A DNA stretch of 64,000 bases from Schlegelella_A sp963778525 (GTDB lineage Bacteria; Pseudomonadota; Gammaproteobacteria; Burkholderiales; Burkholderiaceae_C), in assembly GCA_963778525.1 (NCBI GenBank), contig CAVZUJ010000004.1:62001-126000 (forward strand), in the 5' to 3' direction. The position numbers and the translations under genes are program-made. Shown one piece after another: positions 9,274 through 20,154 of this stretch (its first letter is position 1; each line of letters opens with the position of its first letter). The notes beneath the pieces were generated by a model, which was not told the DNA's origin, did not search any database, and saw only the letters and a list, made by a program, of their open reading frames with translations.

Positions 9274-10587
9274 TCAGACGACGACCGACGGGTCGGCGTT
9301 GGCCCGCTCGATGGTGCGCCGGCGCATCGGCGCGAGCACGAACTTGGCGGCGATGCCGGCGATGATCGCGATCGCTGCCGTGACGATGAAGACGCCGTCC
9401 CAGTTGCCCTTGACCACCATGAACGAGCTCGCCGCCACGACCAGGGATCCGGTGCCCTTGGCGGTGTAGAGGGTACCGGCGTTGCCGGCCGCGTTCTTGA
9501 TGCCGAAGGTATCGGCACACAGCGCCGGAAAGATCGAATAGATCTCGCCCCAGAAGAGGAACACGAGCGGCGCGAAGGTCAGGAAGGCGTAGGGGTTATG
9601 GCCGAATTGCATGAGCCCGAGCAGCGCCAGCCCCTCGCCGGTGAACACCAGGAGCATCGTGTTCTCGCGGCCGATGCGGTCGGAGATGAACCCGCACAAG
9701 GGCCGCGTGAAGCCGTTGCAGAGGTTGTCGATGACAAGGGTGAGCGTAAGCAGCGGCAAGGTCAGACCGAGGAAGTTGATCGGCAACTTGGCCAGGCCGT
9801 AGTCCTTGGCGACCGGGCCGATCTGTGCCGTCGCTACCAGCCCGCCCGCGGCGACAGCCACGAACAGCAGATAGGTGACCCAGAACACCGGTGTCTTCAG
9901 CATCTGCGTCGGCGTGTAGTCGACCTTCGTCATGACGATCCGCGGCGGCACGACGATTCCGGTCGGCGGCCTTGGCCGGACCATGAACATGGCGATGATG
10001 AGGATGACGGCGCCCTGCAGGAGACCAAAGAACAGGAACGTCTGCTGATAGCCTGACGACTGGATCATGCTGGCGATAGGGATGACGGTCAGCGCGGCAC
10101 CGGCGCCGAAGCCAGCTGCTGTCAAGCCGGCGGCAAGGCCGCGCTTGTCCGGGAACCACTTCAGCGCATTGCCGACACAGGTGCCGTAGACGCAGCCGGC
10201 GCCCAGTCCGGAAATGATGGCGCCGAGATACAGCTCAGGCAGCGTCGTCGCGAATGAATTGATGACCCAGCCGAGCGCGGCGAGGATACCGCCGGCCGCA
10301 ATGACCGGGCGCGGCCCGAATCGGTCGACCAGCCACCCCTCCAGAGGGACGAGCCAGGTCTCGACCAGGACGAAGATCGAGAAGGCGAACTGGATGCTGG
10401 CCAGGCCCCAGTGGTTCTTCGCTTCCATGGGGGTGACGAACAGGGTCCAGCCGTATTGCAGGTTGGCGACCATCGCCATGCACACGATGCCCATCACGAG
10501 CTGGGTCCAGCGCCTGGTCATGACCGGCGTCGCGCCGGCGGAGTGATCGGCGGGAGGATTCGAAACGGCGACCGCGGGGCGATTCAT
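9274..10587 (-). CDS. Oxalate/formate antiporter, OxlT-like MFS transporter
   Basis: The 437-residue protein has about 12 hydrophobic helices and belongs to the oxalate:formate antiporter branch of the major facilitator superfamily. Two charges buried in helices match the substrate-binding pair of OxlT: Arg295 (TRPLCGFISDRIG) and Lys377 (TLYTAKGTGS). The inter-helix motif WLVDRFGPRP is the MFS motif A. It should exchange extracellular oxalate for internal formate at the inner membrane, feeding frc/oxc. It converges on the Crp/Fnr-type gene and has its own upstream region with a TTGA dyad at 10723. Other dicarboxylate/monocarboxylate substrates cannot be excluded from sequence, but the neighbours support oxalate. 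Confidence 0.87.
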   Translation of the reverse strand: MNRPAVAVSNPPADHSAGATPVMTRRWTQLVMGIVCMAMVANLQYGWTLFVTPMEAKNHWGLASIQFAFSIFVLVETWLVPLEGWLVDRFGPRPVIAAGGILAALGWVINSFATTLPELYLGAIISGLGAGCVYGTCVGNALKWFPDKRGLAAGLTAAGFGAGAALTVIPIASMIQSSGYQQTFLFFGLLQGAVILIIAMFMVRPRPPTGIVVPPRIVMTKVDYTPTQMLKTPVFWVTYLLFVAVAAGGLVATAQIGPVAKDYGLAKLPINFLGLTLPLLTLTLVIDNLCNGFTRPLCGFISDRIGRENTMLLVFTGEGLALLGLMQFGHNPYAFLTFAPLVFLFWGEIYSIFPALCADTFGIKNAAGNAGTLYTAKGTGSLVVAASSFMVVKGNWDGVFIVTAAIAIIAGIAAKFVLAPMRRRTIERANADPSVVV

Positions 10588-10722
10588 TTGTAGCCTGTCC
10601 TTTGTCTCTTGGCAGGAATAGGAAGGGGCACTGAACAGGCGCCGCGCTGACCGCTCGACAAGCGGGTACGCGATCGGCAGCTCAGGACCCGGCTACTTTC
10701 GGACCGATCGAAAGCAAAACTC

Positions 10723-10736
10723 TTGATGCGGGTCAA
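10723..10736. promoter_or_regulatory. Fnr-type dyad upstream of the antiporter gene; rest of the 10588-10898 gap
   Basis: TTGATGCGGGTCAA has the TTGAY-N4-GTCAA pattern. A weak -10-like AAAGTA (10699-10694, minus strand) lies about 30 bp from its centre, the same spacing as at the other two dyads. The 311-bp gap 10588-10898 otherwise contains only this promoter region and the hppA terminator; I see no open frame with coding character in it. Confidence 0.5.
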
Positions 10737-10770
10737 TATCGAGGGAAACACGCATGCTCGTTGTCCCTAG

Positions 10771-10811
10771 TAAAAAGAAGAAAGGCCACGAGCGGATCGC
10801 CGGTGGCCTTT
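10771..10811 (-). terminator. Intrinsic terminator of hppA
   Basis: On the minus strand AAAGGCCAC (10811-10803) pairs with GTGGCCTTT (10789-10781) and is followed by CTTCTTTTTA. A 9-bp perfect stem plus U-rich tail 90 bp past the hppA stop is a standard Rho-independent terminator. Confidence 0.85.
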
Positions 10812-10898
10812 CTCGCGGGGCGCGAACGCGCCCGGCGTTGTCCCTCAGACGACTTCAACCAGCTTCGAAACGCCCGTCTCCCTCGGCTTCTCGATCGC

Positions 10899-13334
<2,436 letters not shown>

Positions 13335-13540
13335 GAGAGTTCCTTCCTCGTTCGATTGCAATCGATTCGTTGTAAGCCGACCCTGCCGTGCGCAAAGTCA
13401 CACGCCGGTCAAACCTGTCAATGTTAAGGGATCGCCGCGGGGCCACCTCCGCGGCCACCTGCGCGCGCGCCGAAGGCTTGCCGCACGCCCGCTGGAACGT
13501 ACCATCGCTCCATCCGCGGCCTTGCCGAGCGAGACGCACC

Positions 13541-14092
13541 ATGAGCCTGCACAACGTCACCCCCGGCGCCCGCGCGCCCGAAGAGTTCAACGTCATCATC
13601 GAGATCCCGATGAATGCCGACCCGATCAAGTACGAGGTCGACAAGAAAAGCGGGGCGATGTTCGTCGATCGCTTCATGAGCACCGCCATGCACTACCCCT
13701 GCAACTACGGCTACGTGCCGCAGACGCTGTCCGACGACGGCGACCCGGTCGACGTGCTGGTCATCACGCCGTTTCCGCTCGCCCCGGGCGTGGTGGTCAC
13801 CTGCCGGCCGATCGGGGTGCTGAAGATGGAAGACGAGGCCGGCGGCGACGCCAAGCTGCTGGCCGTGCCGATCGACAAGATCCTGCCGATCTACAAGCAC
13901 TGGCAAAAGCCCGAGGACATGAACGAGCTGCGCCTGAAGCAGATCCAGCACTTCTTCGAGCACTACAAGGATCTCGAGCCTGGCAAGTGGGTGAAGACGA
14001 TGGGCTGGGACGGCCCCGAGGCGGCCCGCGAGGAGGTCCGGCTCGGAATCGCCAGCTACGCACGCAGCGTGGCCGGCAGCAGCCAGGGCTAG
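13541..14092 (+). CDS. ppa: Soluble inorganic pyrophosphatase (family I)
   Basis: The 183-residue protein hydrolyses pyrophosphate to phosphate in the cytoplasm, pulling biosynthetic reactions forward. It has the family I signature DDGDPVDVLV with three metal-binding aspartates, the KYEVDKKSGAMFVDR substrate-binding segment and YPCNYGYVPQT. ATG 13541 begins the normal N-terminus; the longer open frame upstream is Arg-rich and not part of the protein. It is divergent from hppA across a 206-bp gap that must hold both promoters, and its stop is 2 bp from the end of the converging acyltransferase-like gene. Confidence 0.95.
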   Translation: MSLHNVTPGARAPEEFNVIIEIPMNADPIKYEVDKKSGAMFVDRFMSTAMHYPCNYGYVPQTLSDDGDPVDVLVITPFPLAPGVVVTCRPIGVLKMEDEAGGDAKLLAVPIDKILPIYKHWQKPEDMNELRLKQIQHFFEHYKDLEPGKWVKTMGWDGPEAAREEVRLGIASYARSVAGSSQG

Positions 14093-14094
14093 GG

Positions 14095-15310
14095 CTACGC
14101 CTCGGGCGTTGTCGCCGTGGGCGTCGCCTTGAACGGCAGGCGGTCGTTCAGCTCGCCGATGTAGTCGGCGATTCCGGCTCCCTCGCGAGCGAGGAAGTCG
14201 TCGATCGCACGCGCGAATTGCGGGTGCGCGAGCCAGTGCGACGACCAGGTTCGCACCGGCAAGAGACCGCGCGCCATCTTGTGTTCGCCCTGGGCGCCAC
14301 CCTCGAAGCGCTGGTAGCCGTTGGCGATGCACCAGGCCAGCGGCTCGTAGTAGCAGGCGTCGAAATGCAGGCAGCTCACATGCTCGATCGCGCCCCAGTA
14401 GCGGCCGAAAGCCGTCTTTTGTTCCGGGTCGATGACGATCAGCGAGCAGGCGATGCGCTCACCGCCGCGCCAGGCGGTGAAGAGCAGCCAGTGGCGCGCG
14501 AAGGACTCGGCGGTGCGCGCGAAAAAGTCTCTCGTGAGATACGGAGTCGAATGGTGGGCGCGGTAGGTGAGGCTGTAGCAGCGGTAGAAGAAATCCCAGT
14601 CGGTCGCGCTGATGTCGGCTCCGGTCGATGCCGAGAAGGTGACGCCGGCCTCGGCGACGCGTCGGCGCTCCTGCTGGATCTTCTTTCGCTTCTCGCGCTG
14701 CAGGCTGGCGAGGAACTCAGTGAAGTCGGCATAAGGCTGCGGCGCGCGGTTGTGCCAGTGAAACTGCACGCGTGCTTCGCATCGACCAGCCCGCTTCTTG
14801 AGCGGCGGCCCGGTCGTCGTCATCGAGAAAGAGAAGATGTGCCGAGGACAGCTTGGCGGAGCCGGCAAATTGTTCGATGGCGCGCAGCAGCAGCAATCGA
14901 TGTTCGTGCGTTCGCGCCAACAGGCGCGGGCCCGGCACCGGCGTGAACGGAATCGCGTCGAGCAGCTTCGGGTAGTAGTCGAGGCCGTGTCTTCTGTAGG
15001 CGTCGGCCCAGGCCCAATCGAAGACGTATTCGCCGTACGAATGGTCCTTCAGATAGAGAGGGCAGGCGGCCTCGAGCGCACCCGCGCGCTCGAGGAGGAG
15101 GAAATGCGGGGCCCAGCCGGTGTCGGCAACGGCGCTGCCTGACGCGTGCAGCGCGCGCAGGTAGGCAAGTTTGACGAACGGCGTCGACGACCGCTGCGCG
15201 TCGACGAGGGCGTCCCAGGCTTGGGCGTCGATCTCGCCCGGGTCGTTGCAGACGCGAAGGGTCCACTCCTTCGACCCCGCCATTTCCTTTGTCGCGTCGT
15301 GCTTCGGCAT
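14095..15310 (-). CDS. GNAT/FemAB-like acyltransferase family protein (COG3146 type), frameshifted
   Basis: About 404 residues once one extra base at 14775-14790 is removed. The N-terminal half (FVKLAYLRALHASGSA; YGEYVFDWAWADAYRRHGLD; YPKLLDAIPFTPVPGPRLL) and C-terminal half (VQFHWHNRAPQPYADFTEF; KRKKIQQERRRV; FDACYYEPLAWCIANGYQRF; EGGAQGEHKMARG) match the large peptidogalycan-transferase-like GNAT family found widely in proteobacteria. The specific substrate is not known. It converges on ppa with only 2 bp between and is divergent from glnB. A plus-strand -10-like TAAACT (15345-15350) in the 71-bp gap probably serves glnB. Confidence 0.75.
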
Positions 15311-15381
15311 GGTCGATTCAGCGGCACATGTTAGGGCCTTCGCCTAAACTAGACCGATCGAATGGGCACTCGGAGCCGGCC

Positions 15382-15720
15382 ATGAAACAGATCACCGCCA
15401 TCGTCAAGCCCTTCAAGCTCGAAGAGGTTCGTGAGGCGCTCGCCGAGATCGGCGTGTCCGGCCTCACGGTCACGGAAGTGAAGGGTTTCGGGCGCCAGAA
15501 GGGCCACACCGAGCTCTATCGCGGTGCCGAATACGTCGTCGATTTCCTGCCCAAGGTGAAGGTGGAAGTGGTCGTCAAGGACAGCGACGCCGAGCGCTGC
15601 ATCGAAGCGATCGTGAAGGCCGCCAAGACCGGCAAGATCGGCGACGGCAAGATCTTCGTCACCTCGATCGAGAGCGTCGTGCGGATTCGCACCGGCGAGC
15701 TCAACGAGGACGCCGTCTGA
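15382..15720 (+). CDS. glnB: Nitrogen regulatory protein PII
   Basis: A 112-residue PII signal protein. Tyr51 in the T-loop (GHTELYRGAEY) is the uridylylation site, and KVKVEVVVKDSD and TGKIGDGKIFV are the B- and C-loop signatures. It binds ATP/ADP and 2-oxoglutarate and controls glutamine synthetase adenylylation and NtrB. No amtB is adjacent, which favours GlnB over GlnK, but the paralogues cannot be separated with certainty. ATG 15382 gives the canonical MKQITAIVKPFKL start. Its last 20 bp overlap the end of the converging RDD gene. Confidence 0.9.
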   Translation: MKQITAIVKPFKLEEVREALAEIGVSGLTVTEVKGFGRQKGHTELYRGAEYVVDFLPKVKVEVVVKDSDAERCIEAIVKAAKTGKIGDGKIFVTSIESVVRIRTGELNEDAV

Positions 15721-16252
15721 GCCAGGCTGGGGAGGCGGCGTCGCGCGCGTCGATCAGGCGCGTGCCGCAGAGGCGGTCATGCCAGAACTGGTGGCCCGGC
15801 GCCGCCAGGGCCAGCAGCGCGTAGCCGATGATCCACCCGGCAGTCAGGCCGAGACTGGGCCATGGCGGCAGGTGCAGGGTCACGGCGGCAACCGTCGGCG
15901 GCAAGAACCAGGCGATGCAGCAAGCGACGTAGCGAGCCAGCGCGCGCGCCTGGGTCAGGCGTTGTCCGGTTTCGGAAGCGACCGCGATATGCCAGGTTTG
16001 CATCGCCAGCGTCTGGCCGCGCGTCGACCAGAACCAGACGAAGTACACGCCATAGAAGATCCAGGCGAAGAGCCGAAGCGCGGTTTCGCTTTGCAGCGGG
16101 TATTGCTGGCCGGTCTGGGCAAAGAAGAGTGCGCCGAGCGCGCCGGGGACCAGCCCGATGCCGAACAGCAGCATCGATTCATAGATGAAGCAGGCCATTC
16201 GGCGCCGCAGCGATGGCGCGGGCGTCGCCCCGGCGCCGCCAACCGGCGTCAT
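15701..16252 (-). CDS. RDD-family membrane protein
   Basis: The 183-residue protein has an RDD domain: an Arg near the first helix (LRRRMACFIYESMLLFGIGL), several hydrophobic helices, and the TRGQTLAMQTWHIAV and HQFWHDRLCGTRLID segments with paired acidic/basic residues. Its role is unknown; some RDD proteins are transporters or accessory factors. Its ATG overlaps the DUF3106 gene's stop by ATGA, so it is the last gene of the sigma factor operon. Its 3' end overlaps glnB by 20 bp in opposite direction. Confidence 0.8.
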   Translation of the reverse strand: MTPVGGAGATPAPSLRRRMACFIYESMLLFGIGLVPGALGALFFAQTGQQYPLQSETALRLFAWIFYGVYFVWFWSTRGQTLAMQTWHIAVASETGQRLTQARALARYVACCIAWFLPPTVAAVTLHLPPWPSLGLTAGWIIGYALLALAAPGHQFWHDRLCGTRLIDARDAASPAWLRRRPR

Positions 16253-17100
16253 CGAGGCAGCGTCGGCTCGACAGCCCTCGTCGGGGCCGCGTTGGGCGTG
16301 GTCGAACGCGTCGACGCCGGCATGCTCGGGTGGGTCGACGCGCTCACCGGAATGACGGCGGCGGCCTGCGGCCCGCGGCGCGGCAGCAGGGTCGAGCGAT
16401 TCACGAACTCGGAATTGGCGGCGATCTTCGGCATCCCTGTCTGCTGGTGCGTCGGCGGCAAGGTCGGCCGCGTGATCAGATGGGTCGTGGCACCGGGCGA
16501 TGCCTGGACGATCGTCGGAGCGACCGCGCGCGGCGGCCGGGCCAAGGCCGGATTCGTGACGACGTTGGCTTTGCCTTGGCTCGCCTCGTGCGACGGCCGT
16601 AGGGGCGGGGCAGGGACAGCCGAGGAGGAAGCGGCACGCGCGGCGAATTGCTGCTTCTCGTCGGGCCCGAGCTTCTGATAGGCCTCCCAGCGCGCCGAGC
16701 GATCGGAGGCCGGAACCTGGCGTGCCTCCTGGTAGCGCAAACGCGCTTCGCCGCGTTCGGTCGGGCTGAGGCGCGCCCATTCCGTCATTCGCTGCGAAAT
16801 GCGCGTGCGCTCCTCGGGCGGCAGGGTATTGAATCGGGCGGCGATCGTCAGCCACTTCTGCTTGCGCGCCGGCTCGATCGTCGGCCACTCGTGCTCCAGC
16901 GGGGCGAGTGCCTGCTGCTGAGCGGGGGTCAGGCTCTGCCAGCGAACCCCGCCTTCAGCGCGCGGGCCGACGCCAACGACCGCTGCGGGATGCGCGCCGG
17001 GAGGTGTTTGCGCCGAGGCGATCGCCCCGATCCCGCACAGGACCAGCATCAGGGGCGCCAGGAGCAAGCTGCTCGCGCGTCGCAGCGGCAAAGACGTCAT
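16249..17100 (-). CDS. DUF3106 secreted protein
   Basis: This 283-residue protein has a Sec signal peptide (about residues 1-30, ending near AIASAQ). Residues 50-150 contain repeated 'LTPAQQQAL', 'LPPEERTRISQRMTEWARL' and 'LSPTERGEARLRYQEAR' units, the pattern of DUF3106 proteins; it resembles in style the LTxxQ helices of periplasmic Spy/CpxP chaperones, though relationship is not shown. The C-terminal third is Pro/Thr/Ala-rich and probably disordered. It is the third gene of the sigma-DUF3619-DUF3106-RDD unit, 10 bp after the DUF3619 gene. A role in envelope stress is inference from context. Confidence 0.75.
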   Translation of the reverse strand: MTSLPLRRASSLLLAPLMLVLCGIGAIASAQTPPGAHPAAVVGVGPRAEGGVRWQSLTPAQQQALAPLEHEWPTIEPARKQKWLTIAARFNTLPPEERTRISQRMTEWARLSPTERGEARLRYQEARQVPASDRSARWEAYQKLGPDEKQQFAARAASSSAVPAPPLRPSHEASQGKANVVTNPALARPPRAVAPTIVQASPGATTHLITRPTLPPTHQQTGMPKIAANSEFVNRSTLLPRRGPQAAAVIPVSASTHPSMPASTRSTTPNAAPTRAVEPTLPR

Positions 17101-17110
17101 GGTTGACGCC

Positions 17111-17557
17111 TCACTCGTCGCCCGGCGGGGCCTTCAGGTATTCGACGAAGCCCGCGTCGCGATAGGCATTGAGCGGCAGATCGTCGCCCAGCAAGGCCGC
17201 ATCGACCTCGGCCGCAACCGAGATCTGCGACCGGGTCTGCGAGTCCTGGATCAGGAGGAGCCCGGCGACCAGCGCCAGCACGGGCAAGACGCTGGCGATG
17301 CGCAGCCACCAGTGCGAACGGCTGAAGCCGAGGATGGCCTCGCCATGGGCGCTGACGCCCAGGCCCTCGACCCCGCCGGCGGCACGGGCACCGCGCGCCG
17401 CCTCGAGGGCGCGCTGACGCGCAAAGCGCAGGCGCTCCGCGACGTCCGGAGCGACCTGCTCGGCCTGCTCGTTCAGGCGCGCAACGATGCTGCGCGCGAA
17501 GCGAGCTTCCACTGCCTCGTGGCTGGCTGTGCGATAGGTGTTGTCGAGCGTATTCAT
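17111..17557 (-). CDS. DUF3619 single-pass membrane protein, possible anti-sigma factor
   Basis: 148 residues: a charged N-terminal half (residues 1-80) with RFARSIVARLNEQAEQV and LRFARQRALEAAR helices, one transmembrane helix at about 85-108 (HWWLRIASVLPVLALVAGLL), and a short acidic tail outside. The start ATG 17557 overlaps the sigma factor stop (ATGA). The layout (cytoplasmic domain, one helix, gene directly after an ECF sigma) is that of an anti-sigma factor, but the protein lacks the zinc anti-sigma motif, so that role is inference. Confidence 0.7.
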   Translation of the reverse strand: MNTLDNTYRTASHEAVEARFARSIVARLNEQAEQVAPDVAERLRFARQRALEAARGARAAGGVEGLGVSAHGEAILGFSRSHWWLRIASVLPVLALVAGLLLIQDSQTRSQISVAAEVDAALLGDDLPLNAYRDAGFVEYLKAPPGDE

Positions 17558-18129
17558 GGTGCGATTCCCTTCGCCTTGAGCGCTTTTGCCAACGCATGCA
17601 CGGCTCGCGAGCAGTGCGTCTTTACACTGCCTTCGGAGCAACCCATCGAGGCGGCGGTCTCGGCGACGTCGAGTTCCTCCCAGTAACGCAGGAGAAAAGC
17701 CTCTCGTTGACGCGCCGGGAGCTGGCCCACCTCATCATCGATGATTTGCAAGATCTGAGCCCGCGAAACCGACTCGGCGGCGCTCTCCGACTCGAGCGAG
17801 CTGCCGAGGGCCTCGAGGGTTTCCAGAATGTCGAAGTCGCCGTCGCCGCCGGCAACCTCGAATTCCGAGAAGTTGCGGACCACCTGGTTGCGGACTTTCT
17901 GGCGCCGAAACCAGTCCATGGTCGCATTCGAGACGATGCGCTGGAAGAGGAGCGGCAACTCGGCGGCAGGCCGGTCGGCGTACTTTTCCGAGAGCCGGAT
18001 CATCGCGTCCTGAACGATGTCGAGCGCCGCATCTTCATCCCGGACGGCGTAAACGGCGCGCTTCCAGGCACGCTTCTCGACGCTTTTCAGAAAGTCGGAA
18101 AGTTCTTTGTCGGTGGCCAAGGAAAGCAA
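17554..18129 (-). CDS. RNA polymerase ECF sigma factor
   Basis: 191 residues with region 2 (WKRAVYAVRDEDAALDIVQD, then MIRLSEKY and NATMDWFRRQKVRN for -10 recognition) and region 4 (LPARQREAFLLRYWEELDVA, then CSEGSVKTHCSRAVHALAK for -35 recognition). It directs RNA polymerase to a stress or envelope regulon. It heads an operon with DUF3619 (4-bp overlap), DUF3106 and RDD. An extended -10 (TGAGATAAT) lies 31-39 bp upstream on its strand. It is close to the RpoE-like sigma factors of Burkholderiales but should not be called rpoE without comparison. Confidence 0.88.
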   Translation of the reverse strand: MLSLATDKELSDFLKSVEKRAWKRAVYAVRDEDAALDIVQDAMIRLSEKYADRPAAELPLLFQRIVSNATMDWFRRQKVRNQVVRNFSEFEVAGGDGDFDILETLEALGSSLESESAAESVSRAQILQIIDDEVGQLPARQREAFLLRYWEELDVAETAASMGCSEGSVKTHCSRAVHALAKALKAKGIAP

Positions 18130-18159
18130 GCCCCCAGGGCCGCGGATCGAAGCTTGCCG

Positions 18160-18168
18160 ATTATCTCA
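18160..18168 (-). promoter_or_regulatory. Extended -10 promoter of the ECF sigma operon
   Basis: The minus strand reads TGAGATAAT, an extended -10 (TG-n-GATAAT), about 31 bp before the sigma factor ATG. A housekeeping-type promoter is more likely than an autoregulated ECF promoter here. Confidence 0.45.
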
Positions 18169-18214
18169 TCGTGAATTCCGCGGCCCGCCGGCGAGCCAGG
18201 TCGCGCCTTGGCGA

Positions 18215-18223
18215 TGCGATAAT
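18215..18223 (+). promoter_or_regulatory. Extended -10 promoter of ilvB
   Basis: TGCGATAAT on the plus strand fits an extended -10. It predicts a start near 18230 and a leader of about 140 nt before ilvB, containing the hairpin at 18252-18277. It is 47 bp from the opposing sigma factor promoter. Confidence 0.45.
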
Positions 18224-18251
18224 CACCGGTTGCACGACAGTTTCGATCGTC

Positions 18252-18277
18252 GGCGCTGCCTGAACCGTGGCAGCGCC
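18252..18277 (+). promoter_or_regulatory. Leader hairpin upstream of ilvB
   Basis: GGCGCTGCC (18252-18260) and GGCAGCGCC (18269-18277) form a perfect 9-bp stem with an 8-nt loop in the ilvB leader. There is no U-tract, and I find no Ile/Val/Leu-rich leader peptide before it, so it is not a standard attenuator. It may be a protein-binding or stability element. Confidence 0.4.
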
Positions 18278-18371
18278 AGAGGGTCGCCCAGGCACCACAC
18301 CCGCCTCACGAGGGCGAGGGAAGGTGCACCGATGGTTTTTCGTCAGAGAAATTCACAAAGGTTTGAACATC

Positions 18372-20154
18372 ATGGAAACGTCAGCGCCTGACCTGAAGCG
18401 CGCGCCCGCGCCCTTGCCGCCGCTTTCGGCCGCACCCGCCGCCGAACCGAACGGCTCCGAGATCCTGGTTCGCTGCCTGCAGGCAGAAAACGTCCGCTAT
18501 CTCTGGGGCTACCCCGGCGGCGCCGTCCTCTACATCTACGACGCGCTCTACAAGCAGCAGACGATCGAGCACGTGCTCGTTCGCCACGAGCAGGCCGCCG
18601 TCCACGCCGCCGATGGCTACGCCCGTGCCACCGGCGAGGTGGGGGTGGCCCTGGTCACTTCGGGCCCGGGCGTGACCAATGCGGTCACCGGCATTGCCAC
18701 GGCCTACATGGACTCGATTCCGATGGTGATCGTCACCGGCCAGGTGCCGACGCCGGCGATCGGGCTCGACGCCTTCCAGGAGTGCGACACCGTCGGCATC
18801 ACGCGGCCGATCGTCAAGCACAACTTCCTCGTCAAGGACGTGCGCGACCTCGCGCTGACGATGAAGAAGGCTTTCCACATCGCCCGCACCGGGCGGCCGG
18901 GGCCGGTCGTTGTCGATGTGCCGAAGGACGTGTCGATGGCGACCGCGCCGTTCCACTATCCGGCGACCGTCGAGATGCGCTCGTACAACCCGGTGCGCAA
19001 AGGCCATGGCGGGCAGATCCGCAAGGCGGCGCAGCTCTTGCTCGGCGCCCGCCGGCCCTACGTCTACAGCGGCGGCGGCGTCGTCATCGGCAATGCTTCG
19101 GCCGAGTTGCGCGCGCTCGTCGATCTGCTCGGGTTCCCGTGCACCAACACCCTGATGGGCCTGGGCGCCTATCCCTCGAGCGATCCGAAGTTCCTCGGCA
19201 TGCTCGGGATGCACGGCACCTACGAGGCGAACATGACGATGCAGCACTGCGACGTGCTGCTCGCCATCGGCGCGCGCTTCGACGACCGCGTCATCGGCAA
19301 CCCCAAGCACTTCGCTTCGGTCGAACGCAAGATCATCCACATCGACATCGACCCGTCGTCGATCTCGAAACGGGTGCAGGGTCGACGTCCCGATCGTCGG
19401 CGACGTGAAGGACGTGCTGCAGGAGCTGACCACGCTGCTGCGCGAGTCGGCATCCAAGCCCGACGTGAAGGCGCTTTCGCCCTGGTGGTCGCAGATCAAC
19501 GAATGGCGCAAGCGCGATTGCCTGGCCTACCCGAAGGGCGGCGACGTGATCAAGCCGCAGCACGTCGTCGACACCCTCTGGCAGCTCACCAAGGACCGGG
19601 AAACCTACATCACCTCCGATGTCGGCCAGCACCAGATGTGGGCGGCGCAGTACTACCGCTTCGAGGAGCCGCGGCGCTGGATCAACTCCGGCGGCCTCGG
19701 CACCATGGGCGTCGGCTTGCCGTACGCCATGGGCATCAAGCTGGCCAAGCCGGAGGCGGAGGTGTTCTGCATCACCGGCGAAGGCTCGATCCAGATGTGC
19801 ATCCAGGAGCTATCGACCTGCCTGCAGTACAAGACGCCGGTCAAGATCGTGTCGCTCAACAACCGCTACCTCGGCATGGTTCGGCAGTGGCAGCAGATCG
19901 ACTACGGCGGCCGCTATTCGCACAGCTACATGGACGCGCTGCCCGATTTCGTGAAGCTTGCCGAGGCTTACGGCCACATCGGCATTCGGATCGACAAGCC
20001 GAGCGAGGTCGAGCCGGCGCTGAAGGAGATGATCCGCCTGAAGGATCGCACGGTGTTCCTCGACGTGCAGACCGACCCCACGGAAAACGTCTGGCCGATG
20101 GTGAAGGCGGGCAAGGGCATCAGCGAGATGCTGCTCGGATCGGAAGATCTATGA
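18372..20154 (+). CDS. ilvB: Acetolactate synthase large subunit, frameshifted
   Basis: About 593 residues when one extra G in the run 19379-19381 is removed. It makes acetolactate and acetohydroxybutyrate, the first common step of valine, leucine and isoleucine synthesis. Glu73 (RHEQAAVHAADGYARATG) activates thiamine diphosphate; the cofactor motif GEGSIQMCIQELSTC to NNRYLGM is near residues 470-500. Residues 1-27 are an Ala/Pro extension. ATG 18372 follows AAAGG. The last codon overlaps ilvH by ATGA. The frame break falls in the middle domain between HIDIDPSSISKRV and VDVPIVGDV, and both halves are otherwise intact, so a sequencing error is the best explanation. Confidence 0.93.

Noticed and set aside
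18231..18371. Riboswitch or Ile/Val leader peptide before ilvB
   Set aside because: The only short frame there has no run of branched-chain codons, and the single hairpin matches no riboswitch core I can recognise.
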